A DNA stretch of 62,192 nucleotides, taken from DATKEG01 sp035544515. GTDB lineage: Bacteria; Acidobacteriota; Vicinamibacteria; Fen-336. The stretch lies in contig DATKEG010000010.1 of assembly GCA_035544515.1 (NCBI GenBank), forward strand, positions 1-62,192, given 5' to 3'. The translations under genes were made by a program, and so were the position numbers. Positions 8,806-16,903 of this stretch are shown one piece after another (within the stretch, counting starts at the first letter, position 1; every line of letters begins with the position of its first letter). Under the pieces are notes generated by a model, which was given only the letters and a program-made list of their open reading frames with translations, made no database searches and was not told the origin of the DNA.

Positions 8806-11388
8806 CTACTCCGCCCGGAGCACGGCCAGGGGCGGCTTGCGCAGGACCTCGCGGCTGTTCAGGAGCCCGACCACCACGGTCAGGGCGAGCACGGCCAGGC
8901 TCAGGAGGCCCAGGCCGGTGCCGGGCCAGGTGAACCGCGCGTCGAAGAGGAAGCGGACGAGCGCCCACCCGGCCAGGGAGGAAAGCGCCAGCGCCGTGAG
9001 CACCGAGAGGGCGCCCAGGCTCAGGTACTCGGCGAGCAGGATGCGGAGGAGCTGTCCCCTGGTCGCTCCCAGCGTCTTCAGCAGCGCGGCCTCGCGCATG
9101 CGCTGGTACCGTCCGGCGGCCACGGCACCCATCAGCACCACGGCGCCCGCGGCCAGGCTGAACAGGGCCATGAAGCGGATGGCCACGGAGACGCGGCCCA
9201 GCACCCGCTCGATCGCCTGCTGCACCTGCGAGAGATCGACGGCCGTCACGTTCGGGAACCGCTCGATGGCCGTCCGCTGGAACCGCCCGCGGACGCCCGC
9301 GTCGTCGATCCGGCTGAGCACCACGAAGCTCTGCGGAGCCTCCGCCAGCGGCCCCTCCGGGAAGACGACGAAGAAGTTGGGCTCGAAGCGCGCCCACTCC
9401 ACCTCGCGCAGGTGGACGACGCGCGTGCGCAGCTCCCGGCCCTGGACGTCCCACACGATCTCGTCGCCCACGCCCACGCGGAGGTCCTCGGCCAGGCCGG
9501 CTTCGAGCGAGACCGGCACCGGCTCGTGGTCGCCGTTGGTGCCGGAGCGCCAGGAGCCGGCCGCCCAGGCCGCTCCTCCCACCGTCCGTTCCCCACCCTT
9601 GAAGTCGTCGCGGTACGTACTCCGGTACTCGCGGCGCAGCGCCCAGCGCTCGGGTGGCGGCTGGCCCGCGGACGACGTGCGCGTGGCCAGGAGGGGCGCG
9701 ACGGCCCGGCCCTTCACCGCCGCGATCCGCATGGGCACGATGGGGGCGGCCGCCATCACCGGGTGGCGGCCCGCGCGCAACGCCTCTTCGAGCGGCGCGC
9801 GCTGGTCGGGCTGGATGTCGAAGAGCACCAGGTTCGGCCGGTCCGCGACCGTGTCCACGCGGAGGTCGCGCAGCAGGTTGCCCTGCAGCACGAGGACGGT
9901 GTCGAGCAGGAAGGCGCCGAAGCCCAGCGCCAGCACGACCGCCACGGTCTGGTTCGCCGGACGGTACAGGTTGGCCAGCCCTTGCCGCCAGACGTATGGC
10001 CACGCGTAGGGGAAGAAGCGCCGTACGGCGCGCGTCAGGGCCAGGGCCGCGAGGCCGAACAGGGCCAGGGCCGCTCCGATGCCGCCCGCGAACACGAGGC
10101 CGGTCGCCGTGTCGGGCGCCTGGAGCACCGAAAGCAGGACCACCGACGCGCCCAGGCCCGCCGACACCACGAGCCGCAGCGGATCCCGGCCCGGCCGCCG
10201 CTCCTCCTCGTAGGCGCGGCGCAACAACACGAGCGGCGACACGCGGCGGACGGCGAGCAGGGGCAGGAGCGCGAACAGGACGGCCACCCACAGCCCCATC
10301 CCGAGGCCGGCCAGGACCGAGGGCCACGACACCGAGAAGCGGACGTCCACGGGCAGGAAGTCCGCGAGCAGGCGGGGGACGAGCACCTGCAGGAGCACGC
10401 CGGCGCCGACGCCGAGCAGGCTTCCGCCCAGGCCCATGGCGGCGGCCTGCAGGAGGTACACGGCGAGCAGGCGGCTCGAGGACGCGCCCAGGCAGCGCAG
10501 GACGGCGACGGTGTCGAGCTTGCGCTTGATCAGCACGTGCACGGCGCTGGCCACGCCCAGCCCGCCGAGCAGCAGCGCGACGAGCGCGAGCAGGCCGAGG
10601 TAGCGGCTGAGGCGGCCCAGCGATTCGCCCATGGATTCGCGGTCGTCGGCCACGGTGCGCAGGCGCACCCGCTCGCCCGAGAGCTGGCCGCGGTAGCGGT
10701 TCGCCAGCGCTTCCGGACGGCCTTCGGGCGGAACCTGGAGGTACGCCTCGTGACGGGCCCGCGCGCCGAACTCCAGCAGGCCGGCGGCCCCCAGGTCGGA
10801 GAGCGCCATGAAGACGCGCGGACCCATCGCGGAGCGCAGGCCGACGTCGCCGGGGAAGTCGAGCACCGTACCGCGGATGAGGAGGCGCGCCTCGCCCAGC
10901 GCGAGCGCATCCCCGACGCGCGCGTCGAGGGCGGTGAGCAGCGAGGGATCGACCAGCACGCCTCCGCCCCGGGGCAGCGCGCCCCACGCGCCCGCGGGAT
11001 CGGTGGCGATCGTCCCGTAGAAGGGATAGCCCTCCTCCACCGCCGTCACCTGGACGAGGCGCGATCCCGCCGTGCGCGGCACGTACGCCATCCCCGAGAA
11101 GCGGGCCACCCGGGCCAGCCGCGTGCCGGGGCCGGCCCGCCCGCGCAGCTCGGAGAGCAGCGCCTCCGCGCGCGGCGAGAACGCGTTGCCGCTGCCGAGG
11201 ACGAGGTCGGCGCCGTGCACGGCCTGCGCCTGCTGCCGCACCGAGCGCTGGAGGTTCGCGCTGAACGAGTTGATCGAGACGAGCGCGGCCACGCCCGCGG
11301 ACACCGCGGCCATCAAGAGGGCCAGGCGCGGGAGCGACGAGCGGCTCTCCCGCCAGGCCATGGCCAGGACGAACCGGGCGGCGTTCAT
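8806..11388 (-). CDS. FtsX-like ABC transporter permease, YbbP type
   Basis: 860 residues, with about ten predicted membrane segments in two MacB/FtsX-type blocks separated by large periplasmic domains (about 40-250 and 510-720). The first helix is followed by a periplasmic domain, then three helices around 265-400, and three further helices near the C-terminus. VLRCLGASSSRLLAVYLLQ and LLKTLGATRGQLLRILLAE are the repeated coupling-helix segments. Its ATG overlaps the ATPase stop as ATGA. With the divergent TesA-like gene it reproduces the ybbA-ybbP-tesA neighbourhood of enterobacteria. The substrate is probably lipidic or hydrophobic (inference from family and neighbour). Confidence 0.9.
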   Translation of the reverse strand: MNAARFVLAMAWRESRSSLPRLALLMAAVSAGVAALVSINSFSANLQRSVRQQAQAVHGADLVLGSGNAFSPRAEALLSELRGRAGPGTRLARVARFSGMAYVPRTAGSRLVQVTAVEEGYPFYGTIATDPAGAWGALPRGGGVLVDPSLLTALDARVGDALALGEARLLIRGTVLDFPGDVGLRSAMGPRVFMALSDLGAAGLLEFGARARHEAYLQVPPEGRPEALANRYRGQLSGERVRLRTVADDRESMGESLGRLSRYLGLLALVALLLGGLGVASAVHVLIKRKLDTVAVLRCLGASSSRLLAVYLLQAAAMGLGGSLLGVGAGVLLQVLVPRLLADFLPVDVRFSVSWPSVLAGLGMGLWVAVLFALLPLLAVRRVSPLVLLRRAYEEERRPGRDPLRLVVSAGLGASVVLLSVLQAPDTATGLVFAGGIGAALALFGLAALALTRAVRRFFPYAWPYVWRQGLANLYRPANQTVAVVLALGFGAFLLDTVLVLQGNLLRDLRVDTVADRPNLVLFDIQPDQRAPLEEALRAGRHPVMAAAPIVPMRIAAVKGRAVAPLLATRTSSAGQPPPERWALRREYRSTYRDDFKGGERTVGGAAWAAGSWRSGTNGDHEPVPVSLEAGLAEDLRVGVGDEIVWDVQGRELRTRVVHLREVEWARFEPNFFVVFPEGPLAEAPQSFVVLSRIDDAGVRGRFQRTAIERFPNVTAVDLSQVQQAIERVLGRVSVAIRFMALFSLAAGAVVLMGAVAAGRYQRMREAALLKTLGATRGQLLRILLAEYLSLGALSVLTALALSSLAGWALVRFLFDARFTWPGTGLGLLSLAVLALTVVVGLLNSREVLRKPPLAVLRAE

Positions 11389-12056
11389 GGGCCGGCGGAG
11401 TCCGCCACCACCGCGCCGTCGCGCAGCCGGATCACGCGCCGCGCGCGCGCGGCCAGCTCCGGGTCGTGCGTCACGAGCACCAGCGTCGTTCCCGTCTCCC
11501 GGTTGAGCTCCGCGAGCAGGTCGATGACCGTGGCCCCCGTGGAGGCGTCGAGGTTGCCCGTGGGCTCGTCCGCGAACAGGATCCGCGGCCGATGGCTGAA
11601 GGCGCGGGCCACGGCCACGCGTTGCTGCTCGCCGCCCGAGAGCTGCGCCGGGTAGTGGTGGCCGCGGTCGCCCAGGCCGACGCGTCCGAGCAGCTCCTCG
11701 GCCCGGCCGCGCGGGTCCTGCCCCCGCAGCTCGAGCGGGACCTGCACGTTCTCGCGCGCGGTCAAGGTGGGGATGAGATGGAACGACTGGAAGACGAAGC
11801 CGACCTTCTCCGCGCGGACCCTCGCCCGCGCGTCTTCGTTCAGGAGGCCGAGGTCCTCGCCGTCGAGCCAGACGCGGCCCTGGCGGGGACGGTCCAGGCC
11901 GGCGAGCAGGCCAAGCAGCGTGCTCTTTCCGCTGCCGGAAGGGCCCACGATGGCCAGGAACGCGCCGGGCTCCAGCGCGAACGTGATATCTCTAAGGACG
12001 GTGAGCTCGCGCCCGCCGGACCGGTAGCCCTGGGTCAGCGATTCGGCGCGCAGCAT
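11385..12056 (-). CDS. ABC transporter ATP-binding protein, YbbA/LolD type
   Basis: 223 residues with a complete nucleotide-binding domain: Walker A GPSGSGKST near 39, Q-loop VFQSFHLIP near 89, signature LSGGEQQRVAVARA near 142, Walker B ILFADEPTGNLD near 162 and the H-loop His near 200. The MacB/LolD-type pattern matches its FtsX-like partner downstream, with which it overlaps by 4 nt. It energises that permease at the inner face of the cytoplasmic membrane. Between this start and the divergent esterase is a short perfect inverted repeat at 12065-12080. Confidence 0.92.
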   Translation of the reverse strand: MLRAESLTQGYRSGGRELTVLRDITFALEPGAFLAIVGPSGSGKSTLLGLLAGLDRPRQGRVWLDGEDLGLLNEDARARVRAEKVGFVFQSFHLIPTLTARENVQVPLELRGQDPRGRAEELLGRVGLGDRGHHYPAQLSGGEQQRVAVARAFSHRPRILFADEPTGNLDASTGATVIDLLAELNRETGTTLVLVTHDPELAARARRVIRLRDGAVVADSAGP

Positions 12057-12064
12057 GGTTCATG

Positions 12065-12080
12065 ACGGGGTACGCCCCGT
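12065..12080. repeat. Inverted repeat in the divergent ABC/esterase spacer
   Basis: ACGGGG and CCCCGT around a 4-nt centre lie 9 nt upstream of the ATPase gene and 15 nt upstream of the esterase start. It could be an operator serving both genes or a leader hairpin. Only the symmetry is seen. Confidence 0.4.
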
Positions 12081-12094
12081 GAGCGTGAAAAGTT

Positions 12095-12805
12095 GTGGTC
12101 CGACCCCGCATCATAGCGAGAATTCAGGCGTGGCTCCTGTTCGCCCTGGCCGGCCCGCTCGCGGCCTGCGGCGGCGGCCCCTCCCCTCCGCCCGCGGGCT
12201 CGCCGCCGGCCTCGGCCGAACCCTCGCCGCCGCCGGCCGCGGCGGTGGTCCACCCGGCCGTCCTGTTCCTCGGCACGAGCCTGACCGCGGGTCTCGGCCT
12301 CGACCCCGACGAGTCCTACCCCGCGCGCATCCAGGAGAAGATCGACGCGGCCGGGCTGCGCTACCGTGTGATCAACGCCGGGGTCAGCGGAGAGACTTCG
12401 GCCGGCGCGCGGCGGCGCATCGACTGGCTCCTGGACGCGCGGCCGGCGTCGGTGCTGGTCGTGGAGACCGGCGCCAACGACGGGTTGCGCGGCATCGACC
12501 CCGCGGACGCGCGCGCGAACATCCACGCCATCTTCGACCGCGCGCGGCAGCAGGCGCCGCCGCCCGCGCTCGTGCTCATCGGCATGGCGGCTCCACCCAA
12601 CCTGGGTTCGCGCTACACGGAGCAGTTCCGAGGGATCTACGCGGATCTGGCCCGGGAGAACGGGGCGGTGCTCGTCCCCTTTCTCCTCGAGGGCGTGGCC
12701 GGCATCCCGCGCCTCAACCAGCCCGACGGCGTCCATCCCACCGCCGAGGGCCAGCGGCTCCTCGCCGACACCGTCTGGACGCACCTGCGGCCACTCCTGA
12801 AGTAG
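12095..12805 (+). CDS. SGNH-hydrolase arylesterase/lysophospholipase lipoprotein, TesA-like
   Basis: 236 residues from GTG 12095. The N-terminus is a lipoprotein signal ending LAAC (about 22-25), followed by a Pro/Ala-rich linker. The SGNH blocks are LFLGTSLTAGLG (block I, with Thr where the usual motif has Asp: GTSL for GDSL), NAGVSGET, ETGANDGLRG and DGVHPTAEG, which supplies the Asp-His pair. The family hydrolyses thioesters, arylesters and lysophospholipids. It is divergent from the ybbAP-type genes, the classical partner arrangement. The start codon is not well supported by a ribosome site. Confidence 0.88.
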   Translation: MVRPRIIARIQAWLLFALAGPLAACGGGPSPPPAGSPPASAEPSPPPAAAVVHPAVLFLGTSLTAGLGLDPDESYPARIQEKIDAAGLRYRVINAGVSGETSAGARRRIDWLLDARPASVLVVETGANDGLRGIDPADARANIHAIFDRARQQAPPPALVLIGMAAPPNLGSRYTEQFRGIYADLARENGAVLVPFLLEGVAGIPRLNQPDGVHPTAEGQRLLADTVWTHLRPLLK

Positions 12806-12808
12806 TCC

Positions 12809-13660
12809 TCACTTCAGCTCGGGCGGCAGTTCCCAGCCCCGCCGCCTCAGCTCCTCGCGCGCCTCCGCGCCGTGCCGCACCTGCGCCCAGAGCTGGGCCT
12901 TGCGTTTGGCGTCGTGCCCGGGCGCGAACTCGTGGCTGGTCATGGCGCGGCACTCGGACTGGCCGCAGGCGCAGGGAGACAGGCCGGGCAGCGTGAGCTG
13001 TGGAGCGGCCGCGGGCGGCTGGGTACAACGCCGGTACGGGTGCGGGGGCAGCGCGCGGATGGGCAGGACGATGACGCCCTCTTCGGGATCTCCGGTCGCC
13101 ACGAACTCACCGCGCAGCGCATAGAGGCCGGTGAGGGCGGCCAGCGCCGCGTCGATCAGGTCGGCGCTCCGCAGGAGCGCAACGTCGAGACCCTGCGCGC
13201 GCAGCACCGCGGCGCGCCAGGTATGCTTCGGCACGGCGGCGGGGGGCAGGCCATCGGCGAGAACCACGGCCGTGGCGTGCGGGAACACCTCGACGGTCGT
13301 GCCCCGCACCGCGCCGCGTCGGTAGATCGGAAATCCGACCGAGCCGGTCACGGCGAAGACGCGGAAGCCGACCTTCATCCAGCCGTAGAACGCGTGGTCG
13401 CGTTTGCGCGGATCGGAGGGCGTCCCATAGGAGTGGATGGCGAGGCGGCGCAGCTGCTGCTCGGCTCGACGCGACCCGCCCCGCGCTCCCCAGGCGGGGG
13501 GGGAGTCGACCGCGACCACGTCGGGACGGAGCTCGCGGACCAGCTCGGCCAGGGTCTCCGGGCGCAGGTTCGAGCGCAGGGCGGCCGGCCCGGGAGACCC
13601 GTCGAGCAGCACGAGGTCCAGTCCACGTCGCTCCGACACGTCCACACCCAGCGCTCTCAT
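12809..13660 (-). CDS. DUF429-family protein, predicted nuclease-like fold
   Basis: 283 residues. It starts MRALGVDVSERRG and contains VVAVDSPPAW near 50, SYGTPSDPR near 78, the FGW-like YGWMKVGF near 93 and a central VEVFPHATAV; acidic residues in a RNase H-like arrangement are typical of DUF429. No biochemical function is established for the family. The C-terminal 70 residues carry a Cys-rich insert (PCACGQSEC) and end in a basic helix. It ends 3 bp from the convergent esterase. Confidence 0.7.
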   Translation of the reverse strand: MRALGVDVSERRGLDLVLLDGSPGPAALRSNLRPETLAELVRELRPDVVAVDSPPAWGARGGSRRAEQQLRRLAIHSYGTPSDPRKRDHAFYGWMKVGFRVFAVTGSVGFPIYRRGAVRGTTVEVFPHATAVVLADGLPPAAVPKHTWRAAVLRAQGLDVALLRSADLIDAALAALTGLYALRGEFVATGDPEEGVIVLPIRALPPHPYRRCTQPPAAAPQLTLPGLSPCACGQSECRAMTSHEFAPGHDAKRKAQLWAQVRHGAEAREELRRRGWELPPELK

Positions 13661-13684
13661 GCCTGGCTTCTCGGATGGGGCACG

Positions 13685-14692
13685 CTACGCCGCGGGGTCG
13701 GCACCGTCAAGCCGCCGTGTCCGCGCATCCCAGGCGTCCCGCAGGAAGGACATCACACGCTCGGCGGCCCAGAAACGGCCCCCGGCCCGCGTCGGCCCCA
13801 CGAACCCGACGTGGCCGCCCGTGGGCGTCATCTCGCGGCGCACCAGGCCCGACTCCGGGAGCGGCCAGCGCGCCACCGTCGCGGGGGGGATCATCGGGTC
13901 GTCGGCCGTGGCCAGGATGAGCGTGGGCCGATCGATGCGCGTGAGCCAGGGGCCGGAGCTGGAGCGGGCGTAGTAGTCGTCCGCGCCGGCGAACCCGCCG
14001 TAGTGCGCCGTGACCGCGTGGTCGAACTCGCGGATGGTGCGGGTGGCGCGCTCGCGGCCGCGGGCGTAGACGTCGGGGAGGAGGCGCTGGCGCTCGCGGT
14101 AGGCCGCGCGAAGGCCACGCACGTAGTGGCTCTGGTACAGCCGGTTGCCGCGGCGGCCGAGCGCGTCCGCGCAGGCGCCGAGGTCGAGGGGCGGGGACAC
14201 CGCCGTGGCCGCGAACACGCCGTGGGGAAGCTGCGCCCCCGAGCGGCCGAGCGCGAGCAGGACCAGGTTCCCGCCGAGCGAGAACCCGGCCAGGGCCAGG
14301 TGCGGGGTCCGCCGCGCGAGCGCCTGGGCCACGGCGACGAGGTCCGCGTCCAGGCCCGCGTTGTACAGCCGCGCACAGTGCGCCTGCCCGTCGCCGGCCC
14401 CGCGCATGTTCATGCGCGCGACGTTCCAGCCGTCCGCCCAGGCCAGCTCTCCGGTGGCGATGACGTAACCGGACGCGTCGCATCCCCCGAGACCGTGCAG
14501 CAGGACGAGGGTGGGCCTCTGCGCGGCGTCCTCGCGCCAGCTCGCGCGCACCAGCAGGCGCGCGCCCTCCCCGGCTTCCACCACCAGGTCCTCGGCGGGC
14601 ACGCTCCAGCGCAGCCGCCGCCGCGACCAGTAGCCGAGGAGCGTCTGCACGTGGCCTCCGTGCAGCCACGCGCGCGGGCGGAAGGAGGTCAC
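13685..14692 (-). CDS. Alpha/beta hydrolase, YheT family
   Basis: 335 residues from a GTG overlapping the dehydrogenase stop as GTGA. The N-terminus (FRPRAWLHGGHVQTLLGYW) is characteristic of the YheT/ABHD1-type hydrolases. The oxyanion strand is LVLLHGLGG near 78, the nucleophile elbow is GFSLGGN near 150 and the catalytic His lies in TPTGGHVGFVG near the C-terminus. Members cleave esters of unknown natural substrate. Overlap with the upstream dehydrogenase indicates a two-gene operon. Confidence 0.88.
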   Translation of the reverse strand: MTSFRPRAWLHGGHVQTLLGYWSRRRLRWSVPAEDLVVEAGEGARLLVRASWREDAAQRPTLVLLHGLGGCDASGYVIATGELAWADGWNVARMNMRGAGDGQAHCARLYNAGLDADLVAVAQALARRTPHLALAGFSLGGNLVLLALGRSGAQLPHGVFAATAVSPPLDLGACADALGRRGNRLYQSHYVRGLRAAYRERQRLLPDVYARGRERATRTIREFDHAVTAHYGGFAGADDYYARSSSGPWLTRIDRPTLILATADDPMIPPATVARWPLPESGLVRREMTPTGGHVGFVGPTRAGGRFWAAERVMSFLRDAWDARTRRLDGADPAA

Positions 14693-15717
14693 AGCCGCAG
14701 CACGATCTTGCCGAAGTGCTCCGAGGCCTCCAGCATCTCGTGCGCTCGGCGCGCGGCCTCGAACGGCAGGACGGCGTGCACGACCGGGCGCAGCCCTCCC
14801 GCGAAGAACAGCCCGGCCGCGTCGTGCAGCTCCGCCTTGCTTCCCATGTACGAACCCATGAGCGTGAGCTGCCTGGAGAAAACGTAGCGCAGGTCCGTGG
14901 CGCCGACGGGGCCCGTGGTGGCGCCGCAGGTGACGAGCCGCCCGCGCGGCGCGAGGGCGAGGATCGAGCGTTCCCAGGTCGCCTTTCCGACGTGCTCGAC
15001 CACCACCTCGACGCCCTTCTTGCCGGTGAGCCGGCGCACCTCTGCGACGACGTCGCCCGTGCGGTGGTCGACCACGTCGTCCGCGCCGATCGTCCGCGCC
15101 CTGGCCAGCTTGGCCTCGGTGCCCGCGGTGGCGATCACGCGCGCGCCGAAACGCTTCGCGACCTGGATGGCGGCCATGCCCACGCCGCTTCCCGCCGCCC
15201 ACACCAGCACATCCTCTCCCGGGCGCACCGCGGCGCGCGTCAGCAGCATCCGCCAGGCGGTCAGGAAGACGAGGGGAAAGGCGGCGGCGTCCTCGAAGGG
15301 CACGTGGTCGGGCAAGGGGACGAGGTTCACGAGCGGACAACGCACGCGTTCCGCGTAGCCGCCTGGGATCTGGTAACCGAGCAGGCGGTACTGCCGGCAG
15401 GAGTTGTCCTCGCCGGCCAGGCACATGCGGCACCGCCCGCAGGACACCCCCGGGGCGAGGAGGACGCGCTGCCCGGGCGTGATCCCCTCCGCCGGGCTGC
15501 CGAGCGCGAGCACCTCGCCGGCGATGTCGCTGCCGAGCACGTGGGGGAACTCGAGGGCGCGGCCCGACTGTCCCAGCCGCGTCCAGACGTCGAGGCGGTT
15601 GAGCGCGCAGGCGCGCACCCGCACCACCGCCTCGCCCGGTCCCGCGACGGGATCCGGCAGCTCGGCCGGCTCGAGCACCTCCTTTCCCCCGTGGCGGTTG
15701 ATGACGATGGCTCTCAT
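14689..15717 (-). CDS. Zinc-binding medium-chain alcohol dehydrogenase/quinone oxidoreductase
   Basis: 342 residues. The GroES-like half has HVLGSDIAGEV near 60 and the structural-zinc cysteines CGRCRMCLAGEDNSC (about 92-106). The Rossmann half has VWAAGSGVGMAAIQVAK near 168. Members reduce or oxidise alcohols, aldehydes or enones with NAD(P)H; the substrate is unknown. It heads an operon with the overlapping hydrolase. TATAGT on the minus strand (15730-15735) ends 12 nt before the ATG, so the leader should be about 6 nt. Confidence 0.9.
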   Translation of the reverse strand: MRAIVINRHGGKEVLEPAELPDPVAGPGEAVVRVRACALNRLDVWTRLGQSGRALEFPHVLGSDIAGEVLALGSPAEGITPGQRVLLAPGVSCGRCRMCLAGEDNSCRQYRLLGYQIPGGYAERVRCPLVNLVPLPDHVPFEDAAAFPLVFLTAWRMLLTRAAVRPGEDVLVWAAGSGVGMAAIQVAKRFGARVIATAGTEAKLARARTIGADDVVDHRTGDVVAEVRRLTGKKGVEVVVEHVGKATWERSILALAPRGRLVTCGATTGPVGATDLRYVFSRQLTLMGSYMGSKAELHDAAGLFFAGGLRPVVHAVLPFEAARRAHEMLEASEHFGKIVLRL

Positions 15718-15793
15718 GGCGACACGCTCACTATAATTCGAACCTCATGGATGCGCGGTACGCGCGACACGCGCGGCCCGAGATGCGAAGGTG

Positions 15794-15925
15794 GTCACGG
15801 ACGCCCACGGAGCGGGATTCACTCCCGCGCAGTGGAGACGAACGGTGAGGTCTGGCCCCGAGGGACCAGTGGGGCGGGTATGAGTCACGGACGCCCACGG
15901 AGCGGGATTCACTCCCGCGCAGTGG
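15794..15925. repeat. Two 42-bp direct repeats each holding a REP-like hairpin (copies A and B)
   Basis: An identical 42-bp sequence occurs at 15794-15835 and 15884-15925, exactly 90 bp apart. Each copy contains GCGGGA-TTCAC-TCCCGC (15812-15828 and 15902-15918) with a further outer pairing CCAC/GTGG. They lie in the divergent spacer between the dehydrogenase and ftsE. They belong to the hairpin family described at 16742, 19657, 33774, 43381 and 44421. An apparent minus-strand reading frame here is only the repeat translated. Confidence 0.85.
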
Positions 15926-15939
15926 GCGAAGGGGAGGTC

Positions 15940-15975
15940 TAGGAGGGGAAACACGGCGCAGTGTTTCCCCTCCTA
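15940..15975. repeat. 15-bp perfect inverted repeat just upstream of ftsE
   Basis: TAGGAGGGGAAACAC (15940-15954) and its exact complement (15961-15975) flank the 6-nt centre GGCGCA. The right arm ends 6 nt before the ftsE ATG at 15982. As RNA it would form a very stable hairpin against the start codon and leaves no room for a free Shine-Dalgarno; as DNA it could be an operator or the end of a mobile repeat. There is no T-tract, so it is not a normal terminator. Confidence 0.75.
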
Positions 15976-15981
15976 CGTAGA

Positions 15982-16638
15982 ATGATCCAGAGCTTCCACG
16001 TCTACAAGCAATACGACCGCGAGAGCAGCGCCCTCCACGACGTCACCCTCCACATCAGGAAGGGCGAGTTCTGCTTCCTCACCGGCCCGTCCGGCGCCGG
16101 CAAGACGACGTTCCTGAAGCTCGTCTTCCGCGAAGAGCTGCCGTCGCAGGGCCAGATCCTCGTGGGCGGCCGCAACGTCACCGCGATCCCCGACGGGCAG
16201 ATCCCGGAGCTGCGCCGTTCCATCGGCGTGGTGTTCCAGGACTTCAAGCTGCTCAAGCGCAAGACCATCCTCGAGAACGTCGCGTTCGTGCTGCGCATCC
16301 TGGCCGTGCCCGCGCGCGAGCAGAAGCGCCGCGCGTTCGTCGCGCTCAAGTCCGTGGGCCTGCACCACAAGATGCACGCCTACCCGTTGCAGCTCTCGGG
16401 CGGCGAGCAGCAGAGGGTGGCCATCGCGCGGGCGCTCATCAACGAGCCCATGCTCCTGCTCGCGGACGAGCCCACCGGCAACCTCGACCCGGACATGGCC
16501 CAGGAGACCATGACGCTGTTCCAGGACGTCAACGCGCGCGGCACCACCGTGCTGGTGGCCACGCACGACCGCGAGATGATCCAGCGCATGGGCAAGCGCG
16601 TGATCACCCTCGATCGCGGCCGGGTGATGAGCGGGTAG
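15982..16638 (+). CDS. ftsE: FtsE, cell-division ABC ATPase
   Basis: 218 residues from ATG 15982 (MIQSFHVYKQYDRES), the normal FtsE length and N-terminus; an upstream GTG at 15961 is less likely because it lies in the inverted repeat. Walker A GPSGAGKTT near 36, signature LSGGEQQRVAIARAL near 138 and Walker B LLLADEPTGNLD near 158 are intact. FtsE works with FtsX to drive periplasmic peptidoglycan hydrolases at the septum. ftsX is 0.9 kb downstream, not adjacent, because udk lies between them on the opposite strand. Confidence 0.93.
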   Translation: MIQSFHVYKQYDRESSALHDVTLHIRKGEFCFLTGPSGAGKTTFLKLVFREELPSQGQILVGGRNVTAIPDGQIPELRRSIGVVFQDFKLLKRKTILENVAFVLRILAVPAREQKRRAFVALKSVGLHHKMHAYPLQLSGGEQQRVAIARALINEPMLLLADEPTGNLDPDMAQETMTLFQDVNARGTTVLVATHDREMIQRMGKRVITLDRGRVMSG

Positions 16639-16903
16639 TCAGGCCGCGGCCAGCATCGCGTTGACGCGCGCCACCACCGCCTCCAGCGCCACCGCGTTCT
16701 CGGCGCCCTCCGGGCAGGAGCGCCCGCAGGCGGCGCCTCCTTTCCGCCCGAGCGGGATTCACTCCCGCGAGGGCGGAATTGGTCGACGAGCGCCGCCGAG
16801 GACGCGGACGTGCGCCGGGAACGCGGCTCAGGCCGCGGCCAGCATCGCGTTGACGCGCGCCACCACCGCCTCCAGCGCCACCGCGTTCTCGGCGCCCTCC
16901 GGG
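16639..16903. repeat. 76-bp direct repeats: duplicated 3' end of udk flanking a hairpin insert
   Basis: Bases 16639-16714 are identical to 16828-16903, an offset of 189 bp. The right copy is the true 3' end of udk; the left copy begins directly after the ftsE stop codon and is non-coding. Between them, 16715-16827 (113 bp) carries hairpin copy C. The left copy is a 25-codon remnant of udk including its stop. The layout resembles an insertion with a long target duplication or an unequal tandem duplication. Confidence 0.85.
16742..16778. repeat. REP-like hairpin copy C
   Basis: TTCCGCCC (16742-16749) pairs with GGGCGGAA (16771-16778). Inside is GCGGGA-TTCAC-TCCCGC (16752-16768), the same core as copies A and B. 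It lies between the convergent ftsE and udk ends, inside the 113-bp insert. Confidence 0.8.

Noticed and set aside
15728..15745. GGTTCGAATT on the minus strand, like a tRNA T-loop
   Set aside because: The flanking five bases do not pair and no acceptor or anticodon arm can be drawn.
15794..15925. CRISPR-like direct repeats
   Set aside because: Only two units with a 48-bp spacer, containing the dispersed hairpin seen elsewhere; no cas genes.
15745..15954. Minus-strand open frame of 69 codons with a 30-residue internal repeat
   Set aside because: The repeat is just the two 42-bp DNA repeats translated; 90 bp is divisible by three. There is no ribosome site and no family.
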